Source of the DNA: Streptomyces sp. 3214.6
GTDB lineage: Bacteria > Actinomycetota > Actinomycetes > Streptomycetales > Streptomycetaceae
NCBI RefSeq assembly: GCF_900129855.1
Contig: NZ_LT670819.1
Location: forward strand, 6,758,001 to 6,822,000
Direction of reading: 5' to 3'
Length of the DNA: 64,000 bases
Position numbers and translations under genes: made by a program. The notes below the pieces were generated by a model. That model saw nothing but the letters and a program-made list of their open reading frames with translations. It ran no database searches and was not told where the DNA came from. This document shows, piece by piece, positions 8,183 through 17,173 of this stretch. Each line of letters opens with the position of its first letter. Position 1 is the first letter of the stretch.

Positions 8183-9222
8183 CTGATCAGGAAAGGCAGG
8201 AGGCCGTGGCTGCGGCGACTCCTCCGTACGCGAGCGACGCTCTGCCCGAGGGGGCCGTCGACGCGGTGGTGATCGGCGGGGGCGCCGCGGGGCTGAACGG
8301 TGCACTGATCCTCGCCCGCTCCCGCCGCTCGGTCGTCGTGATCGACAGCGGCTCCCCGCGCAACGCGCCCGCGGAGGCCGTGCACGGCCTCATCGCTCTG
8401 GACGGCACCCCGCCGTCCGAGGTCCTTCGACGGGGCCGGGAGCAGGTGCGCCAGTACGGCGGACGCGTCGTGTTCGGCGAGGTGGTCTCGGCCGAGTCCG
8501 CCGCCCCGTCGGCGGACGGGGACCTGCGGTTCACCGTCACCCTGGCCGACGGCCGCAGCATCACCGCCCGCCGCGTCCTGGTGGCCACCGGCCTGAAGGA
8601 TGTGCTGCCCGAGGTGCCCGGGCTCGCCGAGCACTGGGGACACAGTGTGGTGCACTGCCCGTACTGCCACGGCTGGGAGGTGCGCGATGAGCCCATCGGC
8701 ATCCTCGCCACCGGCCCGGCATCCATCGGCCACGCGTATCTGTTCCGCCAGCTGACCGAGGACCTGACCTACTTCACCCACGGCACCGACCTGGACGAGG
8801 ACAGCCGCGCCCGCTTCGCCGCCCGCGGCATCCGCGTCATCGACACCCCGGTCACCGGGGTCGTCGACGACGAGGACGGCGCCCTCGCCGGGGTGCGCCT
8901 GGCCGACGGCCAGGTCGTGGCCCGCCGCGTCCTCGCGGTCGCCCCGCAGATGCAGGCCCGCACCCATGGCCTGGAAGGTCTGGGCCTGCCGGTGCAGGAC
9001 CTGCCGACGGGCCGCACTTTCGCCTCCGGTATCGACGGCACCACCGAGGTGCCGGGTGTGTGGGTGGCCGGCAACGTCACCGATCCGGTTGCCCAGGTCG
9101 GGGCCTCCGCAGCGGCCGGCGCGCTGGCCGGCATCGACATCAACAAGGTGCTGGCCATCGCGGACACCGATGCGGCCCTCCAGGGGATCGCCGAGGGAAG
9201 CCGACAAGGGGTCACAGGATGA
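8179..9222 (+). CDS. NAD(P)/FAD-dependent oxidoreductase, thioredoxin-reductase-like
   Basis: A 347-residue flavoprotein. The FAD motif GGGAAGLN is at residues 33-40, a redox pair CPYC at 160-163 sits in the right place for the thioredoxin reductase family, and a C-terminal GNVTDPVAQVGASAAAG motif binds FAD. Members of this family reduce low-molecular-weight thiols or act on small molecules, such as the dithiol oxidases of antibiotic pathways. The partner here is unknown. The ATG at 8179 is favoured by the family start. It is followed after 94 bp by an MFS pump, suggesting chemical conversion plus export. Confidence 0.88.
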   Translation: MTDQERQEAVAAATPPYASDALPEGAVDAVVIGGGAAGLNGALILARSRRSVVVIDSGSPRNAPAEAVHGLIALDGTPPSEVLRRGREQVRQYGGRVVFGEVVSAESAAPSADGDLRFTVTLADGRSITARRVLVATGLKDVLPEVPGLAEHWGHSVVHCPYCHGWEVRDEPIGILATGPASIGHAYLFRQLTEDLTYFTHGTDLDEDSRARFAARGIRVIDTPVTGVVDDEDGALAGVRLADGQVVARRVLAVAPQMQARTHGLEGLGLPVQDLPTGRTFASGIDGTTEVPGVWVAGNVTDPVAQVGASAAAGALAGIDINKVLAIADTDAALQGIAEGSRQGVTG

Positions 9223-9316
9223 TCTTGAAGCCCGGAGATCTCAGCCCGTCATCCGCTCGTCGCACGGGCAGTCAAGTGATTCCGCTCGTCCGCCCCGTCC
9301 CTCTCAGGAGCTACTG

Positions 9317-10948
9317 ATGTCCTTCCTTGTGAACACCCCCGTGGAGAAAATGACCGGGCCTTACGCGCGGCGCTGGTGGGCGCTGCTCGTGCTGTGCCTG
9401 AGCCTGCTGATCACGGTGATGGCGAACACGTCGCTGATCGTCGCCGCCCCCGACATGACCACCGACCTGGGCCTGAGCAGCAGTGATCTGCAGTGGGTCG
9501 TCGACAGCTACACCGTTCCGTACGCGGCGCTGATGCTGGTGCTGGGCGCGATCGGCGACAAGTACAGCCGGCGCGGCGCGCTGGTGCTGGGTCTGCTGAT
9601 CTTCGCCGGCGGTTCGGTGATGGGGAGCCTGGTCGACGAGACCTCGCTGGTCATCGTGGCCCGCGCGATCATGGGTGTCGGTGCCGCGGTCGTGATGCCG
9701 GCCACGCTGTCCCTGGTGGTCGCGACCTTCCCTCGCAGCGAGCGGGCCAAGGCCATCACCGCCTGGGCCGCGACCTCCGGGGTGGCGGTAGCCGTCGGCC
9801 CGCTGGTCTCCGGCTGGCTGCTGGAGGACCACGCCTGGGGCTCGACCTTCCTGATCAACGTGCCGATCGCCCTCCTCGCCGTGGTCGGCGCGCTCGCCCT
9901 GGTACCGCCGTCCAAGGCGGAGGGCATGGGCCGGATCGACTACGTCGGTGGTCTGCTGTCGATCGTCACCGTCGGCTCCCTGATCTACGCCGCCATCGAG
10001 GGCCCGCACTCCGGCTGGGGCGTCGGCCCCGTCGCCGCCGCCGTGGTCGCCGGCGTCGGTCTGCTCGCCTTCGTCGCCTGGGAGCTGCGGCACCCGCACC
10101 CGATGCTGGACGTCCGAAAGTTCGCGCTGCGGCCCTTCACCGGTTCGATGCTCGCGGTGATGTTCTTCTTCTTCGGTATGTTCGCCGTGCTCTACTACGC
10201 GACGCAGTTCCTGCAGTTCGTCCTCGGCTACGACGCCCTGGACACGGGCCTACGGCTGCTGCCGCTGGGCGGGGCGGTGTTCCTCGGGTCCGCGCTGACC
10301 GGGGTGCTCGCCCCGAAGCTGGGGGTGAGGGTGATGGCCGTGACCGGCTTGACCGTCGGCACGGCGGGCATGTTCCTGCTCACCCAGATCGACAAAGGGT
10401 CGACGTACGGGGACTTCCTGGTGCCGCTGATGATGCTGGGCCTCGCGCTCGGTCTGGCCATCTCCCCGGCCACCGACACGATCATGGGCTCCTTCCCCGA
10501 GTCCGAGCTGGGCGTCGGCGGCGGTGTCAACGACACCGCGCTGGAGCTGGGCGGGGCGCTGGGCATCGCGGTGCTGGGCTCGCTGCTGGGCACGGCCTAC
10601 CGCGACGAACTGACCGACCTGGTGGGCAACCGGCTCCCGGCGGAGGCGATGGAGACCGCCAAGGACTCGGTCGGCGCCGGCCTGGCAGTCGCGCAGCGGG
10701 TCGCGCAGGATCCCTCCGTCGGGCCCCAGCAAGCCCAGGCCGCCGTGGACGCCGTCCACCAGGCATTCGCCCACGGAGTTGCCCAGACCAGCCTCATCGG
10801 CGGGATCATCATGGCCGCCGGAACCCTGATCGTCCTCGCGGTCCTGCCGGGCCGGCGCGGGTTCGCGAAGAAGAGCGCCGAGCCGGGGGCCGGGACGACG
10901 GCGAGCGAGGCGGCGACTGTGCGGGAGCACACCGGGTCCCCCCGCTAG
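9317..10948 (+). CDS. MFS drug-efflux transporter, DHA2 (14-TM) family
   Basis: A 543-residue integral membrane protein with about 14 hydrophobic segments, the length and count of the EmrB/QacA branch. Motif A-like GDKYSRR is in the second loop, and motif C-like GVAVAVGPLVSGWL is in TM5. TM1 starts near residue 20 (WWALLVLCLSLLITVMANT). The start at 9317 follows CAGGAGCTACTG. The C-terminal tail is hydrophilic. Probably exports the compound handled by the flavoprotein upstream, under the shared TetR-type operator. The substrate is unknown. Confidence 0.92.
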   Translation: MSFLVNTPVEKMTGPYARRWWALLVLCLSLLITVMANTSLIVAAPDMTTDLGLSSSDLQWVVDSYTVPYAALMLVLGAIGDKYSRRGALVLGLLIFAGGSVMGSLVDETSLVIVARAIMGVGAAVVMPATLSLVVATFPRSERAKAITAWAATSGVAVAVGPLVSGWLLEDHAWGSTFLINVPIALLAVVGALALVPPSKAEGMGRIDYVGGLLSIVTVGSLIYAAIEGPHSGWGVGPVAAAVVAGVGLLAFVAWELRHPHPMLDVRKFALRPFTGSMLAVMFFFFGMFAVLYYATQFLQFVLGYDALDTGLRLLPLGGAVFLGSALTGVLAPKLGVRVMAVTGLTVGTAGMFLLTQIDKGSTYGDFLVPLMMLGLALGLAISPATDTIMGSFPESELGVGGGVNDTALELGGALGIAVLGSLLGTAYRDELTDLVGNRLPAEAMETAKDSVGAGLAVAQRVAQDPSVGPQQAQAAVDAVHQAFAHGVAQTSLIGGIIMAAGTLIVLAVLPGRRGFAKKSAEPGAGTTASEAATVREHTGSPR

Positions 10949-11138
10949 ATCGCCGACGGGGCGTCCACCGGATCGACGGGGACGCGCCCGCCCGCCGGAG
11001 CGAGTGGCACCGCCTCCGCCGGATCACCCGCCAGGCGCGTCGGCCAGGAGCCCGGCGGCGCGAGACGCGCAGGGCGCGGGCGTGGTCCACGGTCCACGGC
11101 CACGGATACCCCTCGGGGCCGGCGCGGGGTATGCGCGG
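10949..11138. other. Intergenic stretch without a supported gene
   Basis: The whole gap from 10949 to 11478 lacks a convincing gene on either strand; the frames that stay open are of the arginine-rich type expected by chance in this base composition. A 7-bp inverted repeat (ATACCCC and GGGGTAT with a GC-rich 13-nt loop, about 11106-11132) could be a weak terminator-like hairpin after the MFS gene. Confidence 0.4.
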
Positions 11139-11196
11139 TGGAAGGCGAATCCGCTGCTCGCGCGTCCAAGGCCCATTGCCGAGCTGGAGCGATCGC
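11139..11196. repeat. 58-bp diverged repeat, copy A
   Basis: Matches 21245-21302 in the same orientation at about 44 of 58 positions without gaps; shared blocks include GAATCCGCTGC and CGAGCTGG. Both copies lie in gene-poor DNA beside truncated or orphan genes. The function is unknown, and a relic of the same mobile or repetitive element is possible. Confidence 0.4.
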
Positions 11197-11478
11197 CTCG
11201 GAAGCCGGCTTCACGTGTCCGTCCGGAACGCGTTCTGGACGCAGGTTGGACACAAGGATCGGAAAAGACACCTACGCGGCGCGAGCGAAGTGCGCCAGAC
11301 GGACGGCGAGGGATCCCCGTGTGGGTGGGGCGCGCATGCGGGTGCGACCATCGAGAGGGTCGTGAAGCCATAGGTGCCGGCACCCGCCGCTGAGCGCCTG
11401 CGGCGCGACAGGTTCTGCCGCCTGCCGGCGGCCGACCCGGGGTCACCCCAAGCCGTCACCCAGAGAAAGACTCCCACG

Positions 11479-12270
11479 ATGAACTCGTTGGACCGCCCCG
11501 CACACGGACCCGCGCCGGTCGACCACCGCGCCGCGATCGCGGTGGAGACCGCCCGACTCGTCGCAGCCCTCAAGGATGCCGACCTGACGACCGCCGTGCC
11601 GAGCTGTCCCGGTTGGAGCCTGGCAGACCTGGTCAAGCACACCGGTGGCGTCCAGCGTTGGTTCTCGAGTCTTCTGCGCGCGCGCATCCAGGAGCCCCCG
11701 CGCTCGCGGGAGGTGGACCTGCGGCTCCCGGAGCGGCGGGAAGAGTACCCGGACTGGCTGACCGACAGTGCGACCGTGGCAGCGCAAGCCTTCGCGGCCA
11801 CCGACCCGGACCTGCCCATGTGGGCATGGGGCGTCGATCAGCACGCCCGCTTCTGGGCACGCCGGATGCTCTTCGAGACCCTGTTGCACCGGGTCGACGC
11901 CGAACTGGCCCTGGGCCGCCGGCCCACGATCGACCGCCCGTCGGCCGTGGACGGGGTCGACGAGTTCCTCGTCAATCTGCCCTTCGCCACCTCCTTCGCG
12001 CCCCACATCGCGAACCTGCGCGGTCCCGACAAGGCCATCCGCTTCCGCGCGACCGACGGTGAGGAAAACTGGCTTGTCCGCCTGCGGCCCGACGGCTTCG
12101 GGCTCGACACGAACCCGGGTGCTGCCGAAACCGCCGACTCGACCGTTCATGGAACCGCCGCCGATCTGTTGCTGCTCGTCTACGGCCGACTGCACCACGA
12201 CGCGGCGAGCTTCGCACGTGACGGAGACGACGACCTGCTGAGTCACTGGTTCGCCAACTCCGCTTTCTAG
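11479..12270 (+). CDS. Maleylpyruvate isomerase family, mycothiol-dependent enzyme
   Basis: A 263-residue protein with the DinB-like four-helix fold signature of MDMPI proteins: CPGWSLADLVKH near residue 43 and HARFWARRMLFETLLH at 122-137. His54, Glu133 and His137 fit the metal ligands known for this family. A C-terminal domain (about 165-255) matches the second domain of such proteins. Family members use mycothiol as a cofactor in isomerisation, S-transfer or detoxification; the substrate here is unknown. The ATG at 11479 follows AGAGAAAGA and gives the standard length. It appears monocistronic. Confidence 0.85.
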   Translation: MNSLDRPAHGPAPVDHRAAIAVETARLVAALKDADLTTAVPSCPGWSLADLVKHTGGVQRWFSSLLRARIQEPPRSREVDLRLPERREEYPDWLTDSATVAAQAFAATDPDLPMWAWGVDQHARFWARRMLFETLLHRVDAELALGRRPTIDRPSAVDGVDEFLVNLPFATSFAPHIANLRGPDKAIRFRATDGEENWLVRLRPDGFGLDTNPGAAETADSTVHGTAADLLLLVYGRLHHDAASFARDGDDDLLSHWFANSAF

Positions 12271-12453
12271 GACGGATTTACGTCGTCCTGGTCTTCGTGG
12301 ACCGGCGGCGGAGAACTGGCAGCAGGGCAGTAGTCGCCGGAGCCGCACTCCGATAGGTTACCGACCAGGCGGTACGTTTCGCGGGGTGTCCCGCCGCCTT
12401 CATGTGCTCGATGAACACCAACGTTTCATCCGTAACAGGACGGAGAGCCGCTC

Positions 12454-13398
12454 ATGGCGCAGGCGCAGGCGCAGGCACAGAACCTGACCCGCGACAGCCT
12501 CGCCAACGCGCGCGAGACCTGGAGAACCCTCGAGCCCTACCACGGGGCCGTCTACTTCTCGCCCGAAGCGGCAGGCCGGTACGGCGAGTTGGGCGTGGAC
12601 GCCAGGACGGGGTACTTCGCGTCCCGTTCGGCCGCGCTCGGCGCGGCTTCGGCGGAGGTGGTCATCGCCACGTTCTACAACTTCAGTCCACAACTGGTGC
12701 GCCGGGCCATACCCGCGGCATGGGAGGCCGCTACGCCGCAGCAGTTCACCGCTGCCCGGCTCGCGGGGATCGATGCCACGCTCCGCCGCATCCTCGGCGC
12801 GGAGGTCTTCTCACCGGCGATGGCCCGCGCGGCGGAACTGGCCCGTACTGCAGCGGAAGTGACTGTGCACCACCCGCAAGGCCGCCCACTTTTCGCCGCG
12901 CACGCCGCACTGTCGTGGCCGAGCGAGCCCCACCTCGTGCTCTGGCACGCGCAGACTCTGCTGAGGGAGTTCCGTGGCGACGGCCATGTGGGGGCACTGC
13001 TGACCGCCGGACTGAGCGGGATCGAAGCTCTCGTCACGCATGCCGCCGCAGGCGACGTCGATGCAGGGGTCCTGCGCGACTCGAGGGCATGGACGCCGCA
13101 GCAGTGGGGCGAGGCCGTGCAGAGCCTACGTGAGCGTGGATGGCTCGACGACGGACCGGACCTGGCGCTGACCGAGGAAGGGGCGCGGCGCAGGGCGGAG
13201 ATCGAGCACACCACCGACAGGCTGGCCGCCCTCCCGTACCTCACGCTCGGTCCCACGGCCTGCGCCGAACTCAGCTCATTGGCCAGGCCGTTCAGCCTTG
13301 CTCTGGCGAAGGAACTCTTGCCGTGGGCGGTCGGCCGCCTGAACGAAGAGAGCGCAGGAGAGAGGGCGCCGAGGCCGGGAACGCCCGATGGTGCCTGA
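12454..13398 (+). CDS. SCO6745-like actinobacterial protein (putative HTH)
   Basis: A 314-residue protein beginning with an unusual alanine-glutamine run (MAQAQAQAQ). The family-like core starts at about residue 15 (RETWRTLEPYHGAVYFSPEA) and continues VVIATFYNFSPQLVRRAIPAAW. A winged-helix-like C-terminal part is visible (SLRERGWLDDGPDLALTEEG). The whole protein looks like the actinobacterial SCO6745 family, often annotated as helix-turn-helix proteins without known ligand. GACGGAGAG lies upstream of the start. No operon partner. Confidence 0.65.
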   Translation: MAQAQAQAQNLTRDSLANARETWRTLEPYHGAVYFSPEAAGRYGELGVDARTGYFASRSAALGAASAEVVIATFYNFSPQLVRRAIPAAWEAATPQQFTAARLAGIDATLRRILGAEVFSPAMARAAELARTAAEVTVHHPQGRPLFAAHAALSWPSEPHLVLWHAQTLLREFRGDGHVGALLTAGLSGIEALVTHAAAGDVDAGVLRDSRAWTPQQWGEAVQSLRERGWLDDGPDLALTEEGARRRAEIEHTTDRLAALPYLTLGPTACAELSSLARPFSLALAKELLPWAVGRLNEESAGERAPRPGTPDGA

Positions 13399-13407
13399 AC
13401 CCCTGTG

Positions 13408-13874
13408 GAATTCGAGAAAATCAGCTGGCAGCGGGCCGTACGGGACCGCAAGAGGCCTGGCATGCTGGACCGGCGGCGCTTCGAGACGTTGGTGTTCACC
13501 TACCTGGCTGAGCACCTGCGGACTGTGGCGTGTGGGAGGCCGTGTACATCATCGACGAGCTGCTGAAGAACGCCTCCGAGATGAAGCCGGACACGATGCA
13601 CGCGGATACGCAGGGGCAGTCGCTCCCGGCTGCCCCTCGTACAGCTCCGAGATGCACTCCGGGTCGCGCTCTGGCGGGCCCGCGCGGGCGCCAGCGCGTC
13701 CGGCACCCGCCGGTCCTCGCTGACCCCCTCGAACTCCAGCGTGCCCACCAGGTCGAACATCGGCGCCCGGTCCGGCTTGTGGAAGCGGGCGACCAGCACC
13801 TCGTGGTTGTTGCCGTGGTGGGCGGCCACCGCCTCGATGTCGGCGAACTTCGTGTCGAACGAGCCGGAGGTCAA
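13408..13874. mobile_element. Scrambled remnants of a Tn3-family transposase gene
   Basis: Three pieces. On the plus strand, 13408-13525 reads SWQRAVRDRKRPGMLDRRRF, then FETLVFTYLAEHLRT. After a jump, 13530-13632 reads VWEAVYIIDELLKNASEMKP, then DTMHADTQGQS, the DDE region of Tn3 transposases. On the minus strand, 13874 down to about 13660 reads DIEAVAAHHGNNHEVLVARF, then KPDRAPMFDLVG, a mid-protein part of the same family. Orientation changes, deletions and the missing ends show a decayed, rearranged element. No terminal inverted repeats or resolvase were seen. The 200 bp after it hold nothing clear. Confidence 0.7.
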
Positions 13875-14078
13875 AACCGCCTTCTGCTCCAGTGCCGGCG
13901 CGGCGGCCCGCTACGTGGCCGGCGCCCGCGACACCTTGCGGCGGGCCTTCTTCCCCGCATCTCGGGGGAACCTCAGAGCAGGGCGCTGCAGTAGAACCGT
14001 GTGCCCTGCGAGCCGCCGACCTCACCCGCGTGCTTCATCCACTCGGAGACCATCCACCCCGACCTGCGAGCCGCCAGG

Positions 14079-14282
14079 TCAGTTACCGGCCTTCTTGTCG
14101 AACCATCCGAGCGACTGGGCGACGGGCGCGCCGAACAAGATGATGCCGGGAGGAACGATCCTGAACCAGACGGCATCGGCTTTCATGGCCGCGAGCAGGG
14201 CGGTGGCGCCGATGGCCAGCGCCAGGAGCACGAGCATGCCCAGAAGGACACGAATCTTGGAAACCAACGGAGCACTCTCCAA
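14079..14282 (-). CDS. Small membrane protein
   Basis: A 67-residue frame with two hydrophobic segments (VLLGMLVLLALAIGATALLA; FRIVPPGIILFGAPVAQSLG) and a charged tail (WFDKKAGN). The frame opens at a TTG at 14282 with a weak ribosome-binding site; an internal ATG would give a shorter protein. It follows the other small membrane ORF and the M20 peptidase gene on the same strand. Not recognised. The hydrophobic pattern is good evidence of a real membrane protein or of a fragment of one. Confidence 0.5.
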   Translation of the reverse strand: MESAPLVSKIRVLLGMLVLLALAIGATALLAAMKADAVWFRIVPPGIILFGAPVAQSLGWFDKKAGN

Positions 14283-14434
14283 TGTTCAGCTGGGCTCTAT
14301 TGACTAGACAGTGTTCGCTCCCCGTTGGACCGCCGGCGACGGTTGCCCAGTAGGGAGGCAGCAAGGACCCCGGGGTGACACCACGGCTCCGTCAGAAAGC
14401 TCATGGGCAAGCTCCCGACGCGAGGCACCGCTGA

Positions 14435-14683
14435 CTACGGCGATGAGAAGGGGTACGACGAGCAGGGGTACAACGTGAGCACCCGGTCCACGAAGAGCCA
14501 CAACAGGCTGCCCCCGGTCGCCAGGCAGGCGATGGCGGTCAGGAAAGCGGCGATGAACAGTCCGCTGCGCTTCGCCTGCACGTCGACCTCCTTCCTCGGC
14601 AGGAAGGTGTGTTCGAGTAGGCCGAAGTTTTCACGGGAAGCCAGTCCGGCGACTTCAGGGGGCGGGGAACCCGGCACGCTCAT
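14435..14683 (-). CDS. Small single-pass membrane protein
   Basis: An 82-residue protein from an ATG, with a soluble N-terminal part of about 40 residues and one strong membrane segment (GLFIAAFLTAIACLATGG, then LLWLFVD). It starts 34 bp after the M20 peptidase stop on the same strand, so co-transcription is likely. The C-terminus (LYPCSSYPFSSP) is abrupt, so it could be the 5' end of a longer, truncated transporter-type gene. Function unknown. Confidence 0.5.
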   Translation of the reverse strand: MSVPGSPPPEVAGLASRENFGLLEHTFLPRKEVDVQAKRSGLFIAAFLTAIACLATGGSLLWLFVDRVLTLYPCSSYPFSSP

Positions 14684-14717
14684 GCAGGGACCTCGGTTTC
14701 GTATCGGAGCGGCCTCG

Positions 14718-15896
14718 TCAAGGCTGCTTCAGCCGGTCGCGTGTTCCACCGGTCGTGTGCTCGATGAGCCGGGCTAGCAGACGGGCGCGGGGGACCATCC
14801 GCGCCACCTCGACGTACTCGCTGTCGGCGTGCGCGCCTGCGCCCACGGCACCCAGGCCGTCCAGCGTCGGACAGCCCACCGCCGCGGTGTAGTTGCCGTC
14901 CGAGGCGCCGCCGACGGCGATCCCCCGCAGCGGTTCCTGGCCCGACTCCGTGGCGAGCCGGGAGGCGAGGGCGAACAGTTCGGCGGACGATTCCGGTGTC
15001 ATGGGAGGCCGTTGCCTGCCGCCCAGCACCTCGAGCCGGGCTCCGGGAGTCCGGGCGCTGAGGCCCCGCATGAGCTCGTCGACCCGGTCCTGCGCCGCAG
15101 TCGTCGGCACGCGCACGTCCACCGACACCCGGGCCAGCGCGGGCACCGTGTTGCGGGCAGTGCCGGCGGACAGCAGGGTGGGCGTGACGGTCGCGAGGCC
15201 CAGAACGGGGTGGGCGCCGCCGTCGGCACCCGACGAGGCTCCGAGTAACGAGGCTCCGAGGTCGGCGATGGACAGCACCTGATGAGCGGCCTCGACCGCC
15301 GCGTTGACTCCTTTCTGCGGTTCCAGACCCGCGTGCGCGGCCCGGCCGCGCACCACGACCTCGTACCGCGAGGTGCCCTTGCGGGCGGTCTTGAGCGCAC
15401 CCTGCTCGTCCGCGGCCGCCTCCAGTACGAAAGCGGCCCTGCACCCCCGCGCGGCTTCCTCGATCAGCTCCCGGGATGTCGCGGAGCCGACCTCCTCGTC
15501 CCCGCTGACCAGTACGCACACCCCGTCCGGGGAGGGCAGGGAGGCCAGCGCGTGGAACATCTGCACCAGGCCCGCCTTCATGTCCAGGACCCCGGGGCCG
15601 CGGGCGATTCCGTCGGTCACCGACCAGGGGTGGTTCTGGAGCGAGCCCATGGGCCACACCGTGTCGTGGTGTCCCACCAGGAGGACCCGCGGGGTGCCGA
15701 AGGTCCAGCGCAGATGGGTCACTCCGTCGATCGCGATGGTCTCCGGCCCGGTTCCCAGAAGCGTCGTCCCGAGGGCGCCGACCACCTCGGCGCTGCGCGC
15801 CACCGCCGCGTGGTCGGCTGAGAAGGACTCGCAGAGCACGAGTGTCTCCAGATCGGCCAGCATCGTCGGCAAGGAGAGCGCGGCCCCCCGGGTCAC
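14718..15896 (-). CDS. M20 family metallopeptidase (carboxypeptidase G2-like)
   Basis: About 392 residues from the GTG at 15896, which gives the usual family length; the frame is open further upstream without a credible start. Zinc-site motifs: LLVGHHDTVWPMGS (His76 or His77, Asp78), GPGVLDMKAG with bridging Asp105, and SGDEEVGS with Glu134/Glu135. A dimerisation insert lies in the middle (YEVVVRGRAAHAGLEPQKG), followed by the rest of the catalytic domain and HADSEYV near the end. There is no signal peptide. Likely hydrolyses N-acyl or glutamyl amino acids. Divergent from a LysR gene, its probable regulator. Confidence 0.88.
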   Translation of the reverse strand: MTRGAALSLPTMLADLETLVLCESFSADHAAVARSAEVVGALGTTLLGTGPETIAIDGVTHLRWTFGTPRVLLVGHHDTVWPMGSLQNHPWSVTDGIARGPGVLDMKAGLVQMFHALASLPSPDGVCVLVSGDEEVGSATSRELIEEAARGCRAAFVLEAAADEQGALKTARKGTSRYEVVVRGRAAHAGLEPQKGVNAAVEAAHQVLSIADLGASLLGASSGADGGAHPVLGLATVTPTLLSAGTARNTVPALARVSVDVRVPTTAAQDRVDELMRGLSARTPGARLEVLGGRQRPPMTPESSAELFALASRLATESGQEPLRGIAVGGASDGNYTAAVGCPTLDGLGAVGAGAHADSEYVEVARMVPRARLLARLIEHTTGGTRDRLKQP

Positions 15897-16122
15897 CGGT
15901 CCCACCCCGTCTGGACTTCCTGTCGCAGCGACACATTTCCCCCTCGGATCTCGTGGGCCAGGGTGCGGCGGGGCGCATCCCCCTGCAGAGCCCCGCCGCG
16001 TGAACGACGTTATGGCCGGACACGGCATTCCACCAGCGACTGGATTGCATGGGATCTATGCGCTGAAGGAATGTGTCATGCGAGGATGGTGATACGGGGA
16101 GGCGGATCTCGGAGGGAGGAAC

Positions 16123-17007
16123 GTGTTCGAGGTCGACGCGCTGCGGCTGCTGGTGGCCGTGGCCGATACCGGGTCGTTCACGAAAGCGGCGGTCCAACTC
16201 AACTACACACAGTCCGCGGTGTCCCGGCGGATCGCCGCGCTGGAACAGCAGGCGGGCGGGCCGCTGTTCCAGCGCCTCCCTCGGGGCGTACGGCTCAATC
16301 CCGCCGGCCGCACGCTGCACCGGCACGCCATGGAGGTGCTCGACCGGTTGTCGCGGGCGGAGCGGGAGCTGGCCGTGCTGCACGCGGGGCTCGGCGGACT
16401 GCTGCACGCAGGCGCGTTCGCCACCGCCAACATCTCGCTGGTGCCCACCGCCCTCCGGGCGCTCCGGGACACCAGGCCGGATGTCGAAGTCGTCGCGGTG
16501 GAGGGCTGGACCGACACGCTGATGCAGCGTCTTGCGGACGGGGCGCTGGACCTGGCCGTCGTCAGCGACTACCCGTCCGGTCTGCCGTCGGCCGACGGTG
16601 TCACGACGACCGTGCTGTGCGAGGACGAACTGTTCGTGGCTCTCCCACGCGGGCACCGCCTGGCCGGAGCAGGGGCGGTCGACCTGCGTGAACTGCACGA
16701 CGAGGCATGGCTTCACAGCGCGTACGGCGACCGTCCCACGATGCTCGCCGACGCCTGCGCACGGGCGGGCTTCACGCCCAGGAAGATCATCCGGATCGCG
16801 GAGTGGACGGCGAAGTTCGGTTACGCGGCTGCCGGGTTGGGAGTGGCGCTGGTGCCCTCGCTGGCCGCACAGGCGGTCCCCGACGAACTCGTCCTGCGCC
16901 GCCTCACCGACTCGGCCCTGCGCCGGACCGTCCATGTGGCGCTGCCTGTTGCCCCGCTACCGGCGGCACTGAAACTGCGGGATCTGCTGCGCGACGCCGT
17001 CGACTGA
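16123..17007 (+). CDS. LysR-family transcriptional regulator
   Basis: A 294-residue protein from a GTG preceded by GGAGGGA. The N-terminal winged helix (residues about 3-62: FTKAAVQLNYTQSAVSRRIA) is characteristic of LysR, and the C-terminal two-lobed effector domain runs from about residue 90 to 290. It is divergent from the M20 peptidase (227 bp between starts), the standard arrangement for a LysR regulator and its target. The effector is unknown, possibly an amino-acid derivative. Confidence 0.9.
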   Translation: MFEVDALRLLVAVADTGSFTKAAVQLNYTQSAVSRRIAALEQQAGGPLFQRLPRGVRLNPAGRTLHRHAMEVLDRLSRAERELAVLHAGLGGLLHAGAFATANISLVPTALRALRDTRPDVEVVAVEGWTDTLMQRLADGALDLAVVSDYPSGLPSADGVTTTVLCEDELFVALPRGHRLAGAGAVDLRELHDEAWLHSAYGDRPTMLADACARAGFTPRKIIRIAEWTAKFGYAAAGLGVALVPSLAAQAVPDELVLRRLTDSALRRTVHVALPVAPLPAALKLRDLLRDAVD

Positions 17008-17173
17008 ACCGTCTCCAGAGCGATCAGCCACGGTGCGAGGTCAGTATCGGCCAGACGGTGATGGCCTTCCGGGTGATCGTGAAGGGTCCTGACTCTCCTG
17101 CCGAACGCCCTGCGGTTTCTCCCCGCCGGCTGTCTCGGCGGGGCGGATACGAGGACTTGGAGACCGACGAACC

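Noticed and set aside
10949..11478. Small genes in the gap after the MFS pump
   Set aside because: Several frames of 60-140 codons are open on both strands, but none has a start site, codon pattern or motif that sets it apart from chance.
13973..14078. Minus-strand frame reading GWMVSEWMKHAGEVGGSQGT
   Set aside because: Possible gene tail next to the Tn3 scraps, but short and unassigned; a chance frame cannot be excluded.
14680..16935. 2.2-kb open frame on the minus strand spanning the M20 peptidase and LysR genes
   Set aside because: It is out of frame with the clear M20 motifs and antiparallel to the LysR gene; the composition is that of a third-position GC shadow.
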